A stretch of DNA of 64,000 bases from Blattamonas nauphoetae (taxonomy: Eukaryota; Preaxostyla; Oxymonadida), in contig JARBJD010000207.1 in assembly GCA_033064195.1 (NCBI GenBank), forward strand, positions 1 through 64,000. The letters are read 5' to 3'. Shown piece after piece: positions 9,126 to 18,582 of this stretch. A program made the translations under genes and the position numbers. The notes under the pieces are model-generated. The model was not told the DNA's origin and searched no databases. It saw only the letters and a list, made by a program, of their open reading frames with translations. Position 1 is the first letter of the stretch, and every line of letters begins with the position of its first letter.

Positions 9126-11809
9126 ACTGCTTGTGAGAAGTGACACTTGCAGATATAGCACACTCTCTTGCACTGTTGAACAAACCAATCATAGTCTGCT
9201 TTAGTGACATTTTTGTCAGTACTACGATGTGCTTTCTGGTCTTGATAAACGTACGATGCAACTTTGTACTTCCAGTATTGTTTCGTGATTTTTATTTCAC
9301 CAGATTGATCCACTCCATTGAAATCATCATCGATATCAAAGTCTTTATAGGCACAGGCATATTTGATTGCCGAAGCATTAGCTGATAGTAACAGATTGTG
9401 CAACATATCCACTTTGTATTGGAAGTTCAGAGTAATCAGATTATCCAGTGGAGCAATCATCCATTCGACGTCTCGAATGTTGTAGAACTTGAGGTAATCC
9501 CATCTGTTTTTAAATCCTTGTTTGCTCCAATCGTCAAGATATATTTGGTAATCACTATCGGACATTTCACTGTTGTTCAGACTCGAATAGAATTCATATT
9601 TGGAGAATGGTTCTTATTTGCTCAGCACTGTATTGTAGTCTGATGAATCGAATGATTCGTAAGCAAAGTATGATTTCTGAAGTGTGGTGTTTACTCCGAA
9701 TGCTTTGACTGCATTGTCCAATGTCATTGGTCCGGTATACGACATCATGTCTATGAATCGAAGTACCTGTTGTGTTTTCTCGTGTCTGATCAATACTGGT
9801 TTGTACTTCGTTGTCGATCCAAGGAAGCTCACCACTTTCCAATCCTTGTCAACGAGATCACGGAAGATGAGATTGATGTCGAATCTGGAACTGTTGAATC
9901 CTATGACACTGACTTCATTTTGTGAGGGAATATCTGGGTCTTCATAGTAGTTGTCTACTCGAACTGTCTCTGCATATTTGAAAAGTCCTCTGATCCACTG
10001 CTTCACAAAATCCTTTCCATCTCGAAGATCAAAGTAGATTGACTTCACACCTGATTTTGTTTTGATTGCTGATGCAACAGAGAGAGGCTTCAAGTGGGAA
10101 ATCAATTGAGTGTTGTCATCAGAGAATAGATTGTCAAGAATGAGATCCTCCATGGTTTCGAAATCGTATGTGATGTAGTACTGTGTTGGTTTGAACTCAT
10201 CCTGTCTTTTGTGTGCCATCAGAAATTCAAATGTTCTATTGTTGAGGATATGTGGAACATATGGTCTTGGTGTCTTATCCAGTGAGATCTTCTTCACATG
10301 TTTTCCATCAAGTTCCTTACATTCAGCAAGATGCTTCTCGTAGTATCTCTTGAAGTTTGTATCCTTCACTTGAAATCCTCGTGATTGACAATATGGACAG
10401 AGTTTGTATCTAGTGATTTTCTCAGGATCCACAATGAACATCACATGAACGAGAGTTGCTGTCAGTGGAATCATTAGAAGTGGGAGAACTCTTGCATTAT
10501 CATTTTCGTTGACATACGATTGACTCAGGAAATATTTCTTCTTATCTTCATCGTATTCATAGATGTGAACTGTGAGATTGAATTGAATCATTGCTTTCTC
10601 AAAATCACAAGCAATATCAAATCCAGGATATTTTCGTAAATGTGGTGTCAATTGATGTGATCTGAGATGTGTGAGATTCATCCATTGTGCGAACAGTTTG
10701 TATGCTTCGGTGTTCCTCATTTTAATTGAAATTTTCTTCCCTTGAACCTCAGGAAGACTGAGGAATGAGAGCGCTTGAAAGAAGCAGATGTTGTACTCAG
10801 AATCGATGTACCGAACGTTTCTCGTTTTAATGTGTTCAGTGAGAATTGCATTTGCTTTTCCTGCAACTGGGAATCGATAGACTGCAACCAGAATGGAGTG
10901 GAATGCGATGTACATTGTCTTTGTGTCCATCAGAGTTCTCTCCTGTGATTCCTTGATCAGATTGATTGCATACTTCGAATACTCATTGATGTCTCCAGCA
11001 CTTCTTATCACTGTCGGAAAACTCTTTGATGTGTTCTCCAATTCTGGCCTGAAGTCTTTGTATGTTGTCTCATCTTTATCTTTCCTCTCAATAATCTTTC
11101 CAAAGTCAATACTAATCTTGAATGGATGATCTTTCTCTTTGTCGAACACTGCTTTGATGAAGGTTGTGATTTCTTCAACGTTCTTCAGATGATTGTGGAA
11201 GTACAACTGATATGGTTTTCCATTATCTTCAACCTTCTCGACCTCATTCTTTTTGAACTTCCTTCGTGCATTCATGAGACAAGAATTAAATGCTGCTTTG
11301 TCACGTGGTTCAGCGAGTAATATGCATTCTTCAAATCCCTCAAACGTCTGCACCTCTCTTTTGTCCATTTGTTCATTTTTCTTTCGAATGATCAAAAGAT
11401 TCTTCATCCAATGATCCATCAACTTCTCTTCAATTGATTTCAGTTTCCACGTCATTCTGAACACTTGCTTTTTCAGTTCATCTTTGTTCACTCTTGGATT
11501 TGCTTTCATGATTTGCATTCTTGCTTTGCTGTCTTCTTCATTCATCATTGCATTGTTATTGTTCTCTTCAAGTTTGTGAATAAAATCATCGATCTGATAG
11601 TTGGTAATATTCCTTATTTCTCCTTCAAAGTGGAGATCTGGATTCTTGAGCATTGACAAGAGATATGCTCTCTGATGTTGGTAGTTTCTACTGCTTGGCT
11701 TGTATGTTCGATCATAACCATGTTCATCCTTGAATTCAAAGATGGTGTTTGGAAATAGTTCTCTTATTTTCGTGATGCTGTCTGTGACAAATTTCAGTGT
11801 CGCCGCCAT
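9098..11809 (-). pseudogene. pPolB, front half only (remnant 2)
   Basis: The N-terminal half of a Polinton protein-primed DNA polymerase, starting at the ATG at 11,809. In order: a long N-terminal region; an OTU-like segment with NICFFQALS and, further on, a histidine in LVHVMFIVDP; a zinc-finger-like CPYC...YYEKHLAEC; Exo I (YDFETMED); Exo II (GFNSSRFD); Exo III (YNIRDVEWM); and the first cysteines of the HNH-like insert (CYICKCHF). It then runs into low-complexity repeats, and the polymerase domain proper is absent. Sequence similarity to the third copy (23,809-28,185) is very high over the shared part. Broken, about two breaks. Confidence 0.85.
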
Positions 11810-11830
11810 TTACTACAAATTAAAAAATCC
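11810..11830 (-). promoter_or_regulatory. Polinton start motif before pPolB (remnant 2)
   Basis: Read on the minus strand: a T-run, AATTTGTA, G, TAAATG, the last three bases being the start codon. The layout of a T-rich tract followed within a few bases by TAAATG resembles poxvirus late promoters. The role as a promoter is inference. Confidence 0.6.
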
Positions 11831-12239
11831 GAAAAAAAAAGTTGAGTGTTTTTTTCTGTTTTCTCTGATGGGGCTTTTTCGTTGCATTTAACCAGGAATC
11901 AAGTCTAATTCTGAACACTTCACTTCCGCCAATCTCCCGATATGTGAATGGAACCAGAACAATCGTGTACTCACCTACGAGCTCACAATTGTATTTCTTC
12001 AGTTCATTTTCGACGAACGATTGAGTGTAGTGTCGTCGTTTCGCTAAGTGAGGTCTGCTTCCTTGATTCCACAACTTTGGATTGATCCTCCATTCAACTC
12101 CCTCATGAACATACGTCACCGGGACATTATTTCTGATATACTCAGAGACAAGCGAACAGTTCTCTTCTCTCATTGATTCAATTAATGCTTGTTCTGAACA
12201 TACTCGACGTCTTTCCTTGTCCATCGCAGTTGGATTCAT
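11820..12239 (-). CDS. Small protein with two W..G.RPH-type repeats (Polinton accessory gene)
   Basis: 139 residues from an ATG directly behind the shared start motif. It holds two copies of a module of about 50 residues: one begins ALIESMREENCSLVSEY and ends in NQGSRPH, the other begins SFVENELKKYNCELVGEY and ends in ATKKPH. Each module has an ENC/YNC cysteine, a VPVTY/VPFTY strand and a tryptophan 7 to 9 residues before the final histidine. A close relative lies at the same place before the polymerase of remnant 3 (28,229-28,618), and a longer one at 13,739. The function is unknown; a small DNA- or RNA-binding module is only a guess. It lies 10 bp upstream of the polymerase start. Confidence 0.75.
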   Translation of the reverse strand: MNPTAMDKERRRVCSEQALIESMREENCSLVSEYIRNNVPVTYVHEGVEWRINPKLWNQGSRPHLAKRRHYTQSFVENELKKYNCELVGEYTIVLVPFTYREIGGSEVFRIRLDSWLNATKKPHQRKQKKTLNFFFRIF

Positions 12240-12260
12240 TTAATACAAATTAAAAATTCA
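12240..12260 (-). promoter_or_regulatory. Polinton start motif before the two-repeat gene
   Basis: Minus strand: TTTTTAATTTGTAT followed by TAAATG at the start codon. Same order and spacing as at the other start sites. Confidence 0.6.
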
Positions 12261-12287
12261 AAAATAAAAAAACAACAACGAGTTTTA

Positions 12288-12776
12288 TTATTGGAGATCC
12301 TTTTGAAGTAACCAATTTGGTAATTTTCTTTTCACGTACTTCATCCAGATTTCGGCACAGATTGGTCGATAATATTCGAACGATTCTGGTTTCATCTTCA
12401 AGAAACTTTGAGGTTTTGCTCTCAACATGTTCTTCACCATTTGACTGATCTGTTCTTTCGATAGTCTGACGTATAACTCCTCCGATGCACAGGAAAGTTT
12501 TCTGACGTCTGCGATTTGACAGATCAGTTGAGGTTGGTTTCGCCGCCATTTCTTTGTGTCATAGTTCATCCAAGTTGGGTTATCGATGTCAACATATTTT
12601 TGGAATAATTGTTTTAAAGTTTTGAAATTGACAATCAGTTCTGGTTTCCACAATCCTAATTTCATGAGAAATAAATGATTCTGACTCAGGAAATTCATTA
12701 TATCACTGTCCTTTCGATTGGGATTAGTGTATTCTAAAATTTGTTCAAGTTCTTCGATGAGTTCTAGCTGTGCCAT
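12288..12776 (-). CDS. Unknown 162-residue Polinton accessory protein
   Basis: The frame starts at an ATG preceded by a variant of the shared start motif (TTTTGTACTAAATG), which is the main reason to accept it as a real gene. The protein is helix-rich and basic near its end, with two Trp/Lys-rich stretches (NYDTKKWRRNQPQL and WMKYVKRKLPNWLLQK). No family is recognised, and no membrane segment or signal peptide is seen. It lies 49 bp upstream of the two-repeat gene, on the same strand as the polymerase. Confidence 0.65.
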   Translation of the reverse strand: MAQLELIEELEQILEYTNPNRKDSDIMNFLSQNHLFLMKLGLWKPELIVNFKTLKQLFQKYVDIDNPTWMNYDTKKWRRNQPQLICQIADVRKLSCASEELYVRLSKEQISQMVKNMLRAKPQSFLKMKPESFEYYRPICAEIWMKYVKRKLPNWLLQKDLQ

Positions 12777-12797
12777 TTAGTACAAAATAAAAAAATC
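12777..12797 (-). promoter_or_regulatory. Polinton start motif before the 162-residue gene
   Basis: Minus strand: T-run, ATTTTGTAC, TAAATG. It differs from the consensus at one base of the AATTTGTA box. Confidence 0.5.
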
Positions 12798-13189
12798 GAA
12801 AAATTAAAAATCTCCTTTGTTTTTTCAAAAGTGAAAATTTTCCATAACTACTGATCCGATTTCAATAATTCTTGCGGCAATCGAAAGAGCGTGTCGGATA
12901 TGACCTTAGTTGAGAGTTTGATCAAAATTGGAGAACATCGATTTTTCTTCGTTTTTTCAAGTGCACCATATGCACCAAACAATGATATATGGCAAAAATC
13001 AATATTGTTCAAAAATTTTTGTAAAATCGTTTTTATATCATGTTTGACATCCATTCTGTGAAATTTGAAGTTGATTTGACGAACAACTACTATTTTCAAA
13101 ACTTGATTTTGAAGTGTCCCGTAACTTTTTAAAAATCGACCTTAAAACCCCTCTACACAGATATATAGCCAGGGTAAATCCTCGGAAAA
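12798..13189. other. Intergenic, nothing recognised
   Basis: AT-rich sequence between two Polinton accessory genes. No open frame with family features was seen. Confidence 0.5.
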
Positions 13190-13385
13190 TTAGGGACGAG
13201 TAGTCGAGTGGTAAGTGCACGTACCACTAGGCTAGGAGTCCCAGGTTCGAACCCCGGAGGAAGCAATAATTTGTCCGACGTCGGATTGCAAAAAATGAGA
13301 TAAATGTCAGAAACAGGGATCGCAACCCTGGGCCTTAGGGACTTGCCAACACACCAGGCAATAAAAACCACCAGCTTCCTCCCTC
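13190..13385 (+). repeat. tRNA-like (A/B-box) repeat, copy T1, possible SINE
   Basis: A pol III A-box-like TAGTCGAGTGG (13,201) lies 33 bp before a B-box-like GGTTCGAACCC (13,244). The 5' bases GGGAC (13,193) pair with GTCCC just before the T-arm rather than with a 3' acceptor. A hairpin GTGGTA/TACCAC with GTGCAC in its loop lies between. Behind the B box come GGAGGAAGC and, about 110 bp on, its inverse GCTTCCTCC. The element at 29,575 has the same layout. It does not fold as a normal tRNA, so a tRNA-derived repeat is the best reading. Confidence 0.55.
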
Positions 13386-13738
13386 CCTAAAGTTTTGCAC
13401 TTTTTTGCCTATATGCAAAATCGAGTCCTCTATCGATTGCGAGTGGTTTCGAGTCTGGATCTCTGCTCGTTGTCGAGATACGAGTGTTTTCTCAAAAGAG
13501 GTTCACTTTTTTTTCGAACTTTTTTGAACGAAGAATAACTCAGATCTCGACGAATACTCAACCGATTGTCATCTAGTTTCATTTGATCGATGAGTCTCGC
13601 CAGAGACTTCGAACTCTTAGTGAGAGTCACATCGTCCTCGAGATTTTAGTTTTTGTTTCAAGAATTTTCTCAATCGGGTTCACAAATCAGCGCCAAATTA
13701 GTCATATTCAAAAATGTCTTTTTTTGCTTTTGGAATTT
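13386..13738. other. Intergenic, nothing recognised
   Basis: Sequence with several TCGA/GAGTC-rich stretches between the tRNA-like repeat and the stop of the three-repeat gene. No gene or clear repeat was seen. Confidence 0.45.
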
Positions 13739-14332
13739 TTATGACCTTTCATGGTACTTTTTCAAGTGAGGTCGGTCTCCAAAATACAACCAATTATCCA
13801 ATCGAACGAAATACTCATTCTTTGTTCGTAAATCGCGATATTTGAATGGTTGAAGTACCTTTGTGTATGTTCCAACAAGTTCACAATTCTCTTTTTTCAA
13901 TTCATTTTCAACAAACGATTGTGTGTATCGATTTCGTTTGCAGTTGTGAGTTCTGAATCCTTTCATCCATTTTGATGGGATCACTATCCATTCAATTCCT
14001 TCATGTCGATATGTTACTGGAGTACTAGAATGAGTGTATTCAGAAATGAGTTCACAATTCTCATTTTTCATAGATTCAATTAGCTTCTCTTTTGTACAAC
14101 AATTTGTTGCTCGAAGATATCTCTGACGATTCGTATGTGGTCTAGATCCTTTAACAAAATTATTGACATACACTCGATAAATCTCATCTGGTTTATCTTC
14201 GAGATAATATTCAAAAGTGCTCGCCGTGAGATATGTTGTTCCTTGTCGATTAAGAGTTGGAGGTGATTTCATGATCAAATTTTCTTTCTCCAAAATTTCC
14301 AGTAGTTGTGTTGGTGTCAGTGCGCTGCTCAT
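13739..14332 (-). CDS. Small protein with three W..G.RPH-type repeats
   Basis: About 197 residues if translation starts at the ATG at 14,332, which follows a T-run, AATTTGTA and TAAAATG; the frame is open slightly further upstream without another ATG. It holds three modules of about 50 residues ending in KGSRPH, KGFRTH and GDRPH. The second and third match the two modules of the 139-residue gene at 11,820 (LIESMKNENCELISEY and SFVENELKKENCELVG). The first module is more diverged. It looks like an expanded paralogue of the genes at 11,820 and 28,229. The function is unknown. Confidence 0.7.
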   Translation of the reverse strand: MSSALTPTQLLEILEKENLIMKSPPTLNRQGTTYLTASTFEYYLEDKPDEIYRVYVNNFVKGSRPHTNRQRYLRATNCCTKEKLIESMKNENCELISEYTHSSTPVTYRHEGIEWIVIPSKWMKGFRTHNCKRNRYTQSFVENELKKENCELVGTYTKVLQPFKYRDLRTKNEYFVRLDNWLYFGDRPHLKKYHERS

Positions 14333-14353
14333 TTTATACAAATTAAAAAATAG
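14333..14353 (-). promoter_or_regulatory. Polinton start motif before the three-repeat gene
   Basis: Minus strand: TTTTTTAATTTGTA directly followed by TAAAATG. This motif is the reason for choosing the ATG at 14,332. Confidence 0.55.
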
Positions 14354-14860
14354 TATAAAAAAAGAAATCGACGTTGTTTTCTGAAAGTACTCAAAAATTG
14401 CTTCAAAAAAGACGCTTCAAAACGAGGTCATTTTTTGGCAATTATTTCCGAATTTACAGTAAAATATTGACTACTCTGAAATGTCAATATTTTCAGTAGT
14501 AAGTGAGAAGGAAATGAGAATGAGTCATATTAAAAAAAATCAATTGGCTTTGAGATTCAAATTGATTTCTCGTTCCAATTCTCCTAGGAGTATCACCTAT
14601 GCCAGTTTGGTTCCCATTTCGCTTATACCACTACTATCCCCCCAGAAGATTCCAAAACGCTGCTAAAAGAGATGTATATAAATGAAGGAATGTCGAAAAA
14701 CGAATAGAAAGACATACTGAACCATGAAGAGGAGACGAAGTTTCGATTGGGAAAAGTGGTGCGATCTAGAGTCAAAAGTTCCAGAAAACACACAATCACA
14801 GGTTTTAGTTCATAATGAGTGCTGGAGGAAGTAAGAAAATCGGTAAAAAGAACATTGGCA
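14354..14860. other. Intergenic, nothing recognised
   Basis: No supported gene. The short open frames show no domain features. The left end of an hAT-related sequence starts at 14,861. Confidence 0.45.
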
Positions 14861-15493
14861 TATACTGGCGTGACCGGGGTGACCGGGTCACTTTTTCCCA
14901 AAAAGTGGTGACGGTCAGTGACCGGAGGTTTTCGAAATATGGGTGAGATCTGAAACGATCTTTTTATGTAATTTTCTAAACGTGGTTTATTAGAGCATGA
15001 TGGACTGTTGTTGGAGAGAATGTACGTTAAATGAAATTGTTATTTCCCAATAATAACGTAAGAGAAGCCATTCTCGCTCTTTTTCAGGATGGTGCCAAGA
15101 AAAAAAAAGACAGGAATGATCGAGACTGACATTCGAAAATGGACCTTCACAGTGAGAGATGAATCCAAAAATCTTAAATCAACTTTTTCTTGTGAAGTGT
15201 AAACATTTCCTTCATGAGAAACGGATGTGCCGAATGACGTTGGCTGACTCCCATTTTCTTCTCTGGTTCAGGTCCTTGTCGAGTTGTCTGCAGTGAAAGT
15301 GGAACGAGAACACCATCGAGCAGAACGAGTCAGTGGAGGAGAACATTTCAGCTTCGTCTGGCCTGGAAGTTTCTCCTGTTGTTTGGTCATCTTCCTTGTT
15401 CTGTTCATCATTCTCTGTTTTGTGTTCATCTTCGTTCTCGATCTTCTGTTCCTCTTCTTCCTTCTCTTCTCCTCTTTCTCTGCTCGTCATCGA
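14861..15493 (+). mobile_element. hAT-related left end (type H)
   Basis: It starts with TATACTGGCGTGACCG, followed by subterminal repeats of TGACCGG and AAAAAGT.GTGACGGTCA. The same subterminal pattern stands at the left end of the hAT element at 15,502, which shows a shared family. The exact terminal 16 bp recur inverted at 31,043-31,058. The full hAT element at 15,502 is inserted into this sequence. No transposase is recognised. Confidence 0.5.
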
Positions 15494-15501
15494 GCTCGAG
15501 A

Positions 15502-18500
15502 TAGGCTTGTCTGACCGGCACTGACCGGTCAGTTTTCGCCAAAAAGTACTGACGGTCACTGACCGGAGTTATTTCGGAACCCATAATCTATCATTTCCAT
15601 TTCTCCGAAGTGTTTTTCAATGTCACTGAAATTCAATTCAATTCCGCGAGTATTCACATTATTGCTTCGGATTCGTAACAATTGAATCATTATCACTTCA
15701 ATGTAACTGTTTTTCTCCTAATTTCATGCAGTTCTACCTCGAACTGCGTCAAAAAACAGTTATGGGTTTTCGATCGAACACTTTTCTCCGCTTGTTGTCG
15801 TACTTTTACCTCTTTTACGATACATTCATTTGGCGAGGGGAGTAATACGTATTATTTGAAGAATTATTCGGAATATCGAAGATCACCGTTGATGTTTTGT
15901 CCGTTAGTTTTCAAACGGACTGGAACAACCAACTTTCTCTCAAACACTCTCCCAGTCCCTCACACACAGCAAACCTCTCGTCCCCTCACTTCGCAGGCTT
16001 CTCCTCTCACCCTCCACCCCATTCTCGAAATCAAATTCTTTACCGATTTCTGAATGACGAAGAACTGGCAGCGAAATTTGACTAGAATAACAGGATCGAA
16101 GTGAGTGAAGAAGATGCCAAACACCGCAAGAAGAATATTGCAGAAGATAAAGCAGAAGGCCGAAAGGGGAGCGTTGGCGATGTGTTCTGATCTGTCTTCC
16201 CTCCCAATCGGACGGTGTTTCTGTTCTACGACTTCCGATCGGAGTTCGAGGACCACTTCTGCGTTGTTGCTGTTTTGGCAGAAGACAAGAATGTGAAGGA
16301 GATAATTGAACAGAAAGAAGAACTGAATACAAGGGTTTGTCTCCAGTTCCAAACTTTCCAGTCCCACAATGTTCCGCTCCCTGATGGTGCATGTTCTGTA
16401 CAGAGAAAGTGTGTTGTGTGTAAGAAGATGAGTCTGGTCTGATTGGCGACATCATCTGACAACCTCGTTGAGCATGTTTGTGTCGCGAATGCCTTCGTTC
16501 ACATTGCCGCTTTTAATAAGCACCACAATCCAGTGATAGGTGGGAGTGATCAACTCGTCGTACAGGTGGTTGTTGATTCCTTTCTTTTCACTCCAAGGTA
16601 TGTACCCAGATGTGGCTTTTGGGTCCCAATCTTCGATTCACTAATCCCTCCTGAATTACAATCCTGAAATTTTATCATTCAACTTTCCGTTGTCCATTTG
16701 TTGATTTACCTTTGACTTGTATGACAATTATACCCCATATTTCATTGTTTGGAGTCACAAAACACACGAATTACCAAACCGAAACCCAAAAATGAAGAGG
16801 ACTGAACAGCTGAGGAAAGAATAGAATCAATCCCAAGCGAGATCGCGACTGATCAAAGGTAGTCTGGACAAATTTTCCTGTTTCATTATGTGATCAGTCA
16901 TCTTCATTGCTTTCCTCACTTTTCTTCATTTTCGGACTTTTATCGTATATCTGACTTACAGGAACAATATCTTTGAAGGAACTTCCGAAACATCACCAGA
17001 AACAAGGAAAAGACAAATTGGGATGAAGCGATCACGGACAGATGCCCGTATCAAGCACTTCCAGATCAACACACATCTTCATCAACACGGTATTCACTTT
17101 TTCTTCCGTACTTGATCCAATATTGTCAGAAAAAACGGGCTAAAGTGTAGATACCACTCGTGAAAACAGCCATCCCTATCTCACGATCGCTTCAGTGGAA
17201 GTTTCTAATTTTCCAGAATCGATAACGATGGACTGTGTGAATCAATTATACCCCATATTTGGCACTTTCTAGTGACGAATTTCCACGGAAACAAACGACT
17301 CCAGTAATCACTACACTCCCGAAGATTGGTGTTGATGACCACATCAACTTCTTAAATTCGAATCCAATAGTCTGTCAATCTTTTCTCATATCCTCTCTCT
17401 CCTTATTTCAAGAAGTGACTTTCTCCGTGTGAAAGTGATTTCCTCAAAGAAATAGAATACAATCCTGACCACAACAATTTGGAAGAACTTTTACCTTTCA
17501 TTCGACTGTCTGGTGGGATGGAGTCTTTTCGAGCGTGTATTCTGGAGAATGAGTCTCATTTACTGTGATCGATTTCTCGATGCTGAAGCATTTTAAGGTT
17601 TTACGGACACCATTTCTGAATATAGTAAGAGTAATTAACGGTGTTCTAAAAATTCTGGATGATATCAAGATTGGGGCCCAAGTTACACAGATTCGATGTT
17701 GTGCCTACGCGTCAATCTTGTAGAATCCGCTTATCGTCCACCTCTAGCTTGTTTGGCTTTTTTTCTTTGATTTATACCTCTTTGCTGCCTGGTTTTGTCA
17801 TGACGAACCCGAAGACCAGACTGTCGTTCACGGAATCGTTGAAGTCATGAAACGAAGTCTCATCACCAGTATCACTGCTGCGAATTGTTCCAACACATGT
17901 GTGTGGCAGGGGAATGGGGGCAGCTCGGTTAAAAAGAGTCAAGGGAAACAAACTCTGAGGAGGCGAGGCGATCGGCTGTTTTTCGGATGCATTCCAGAAT
18001 TTCATCAAACTTCCCTCCCTCCTCCATCGCATGTGCATCATTGACCACAAAATTGACACCGATGTGGCTTTCGAGCGAACAATAATCGTGTGAGTGCTTC
18101 GATCGTGACAGGCTCATTGAATTCGTCAGAACAATCAACTCCGCGAATAACAGATGCAGATTACAGCGAAGGATAAACTTCTTTTTCAATTCTGGTAACA
18201 CTTTACAGACATTGGTCGTCTTCTTTGAGGGGGGTGATGTACCTTCGGAGTTGTTGGATTCGAAGAGATGATATCGTGCCAACGAGGAAACTTCCATCGA
18301 TTTCGGAGTGAAGGAGTATCAGGGATGAACTATCACTAGATTTACATCTCTGTTTCATGCTTTTGAGGACATCTGTGATGAATGGCGAGTAAACGTCCTG
18401 ATAATGCACTGAATGAAGGATGATTGGGAACAGAGGGGAAATGAAGAATGAAAAAGGAATAATTTGAAAGGTGATGATGACACCTGGAGGTATTTCACAA

Positions 18501-18574
18501 CTGAGAGAGATCTGACCCTTTGAAGAATTTTGAACTGACACTGACCGGCACTTTTTGCCGGTCAGACAAGCCTA
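15502..18574. mobile_element. hAT-type DNA transposon with perfect 8-bp target duplication
   Basis: The ends are inverted repeats, TAGGCTTGTCTGACCGGCA on the left and its complement on the right. The flanks carry an identical 8-bp duplication, GCTCGAGA, at 15,494-15,501 and 18,575-18,582. An 8-bp duplication and a TAGG-type terminus are hAT hallmarks. Subterminal TGACCGGTCA repeats lie inside both ends. The 3.07-kb interior holds only short frames without recognisable hAT transposase motifs, so the copy is either non-autonomous or carries a decayed or captured gene. The intact duplication suggests a fairly recent insertion. Confidence 0.8.
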
Positions 18575-18582
18575 GCTCGAGA

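Larger units (their letters stand above)
9098..14332 (-). mobile_element. Polinton/Maverick remnant 2
   Basis: On the minus strand, in transcription order: a three-repeat small protein gene, an unknown 162-residue gene, a two-repeat small protein gene, then the front half of a pPolB. Each of the four genes is preceded by the same T-run/AATTTGTA/TAAATG-type start motif, which ties them into one element. The right-hand part of the polymerase and any integrase are gone. The copy is broken, with about two breaks including the loss of its 3' part. A tRNA-like repeat sits between two of its genes. Confidence 0.75.

Noticed and set aside
8477-9136. Three overlapping His/Cys/Ser-rich frames of 134 to 219 residues
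   Set aside because: All three frames are open because the CAATGTCCACA repeat has no stops in the plus strand; there is no start context or domain.
13190-13275. A functional tRNA gene
   Set aside because: A and B boxes are present, but the 5' and 3' acceptor strands do not pair and the T-stem has a mismatch. The same holds for the acceptor stems of the sequences at 29,205 and 29,575.
15212-15559. 115-residue Glu-rich minus-strand frame at the hAT insertion site
   Set aside because: Acidic low-complexity sequence that runs across the target duplication into the hAT end, so it is not a unit gene; a captured coding fragment cannot be excluded.
16100-16460. Possible transposase or PiggyBac-like Cys-rich end (QRKCVVCKKM) inside the hAT element
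   Set aside because: Too short, one Cys pair only, and no DDE-type context could be seen.
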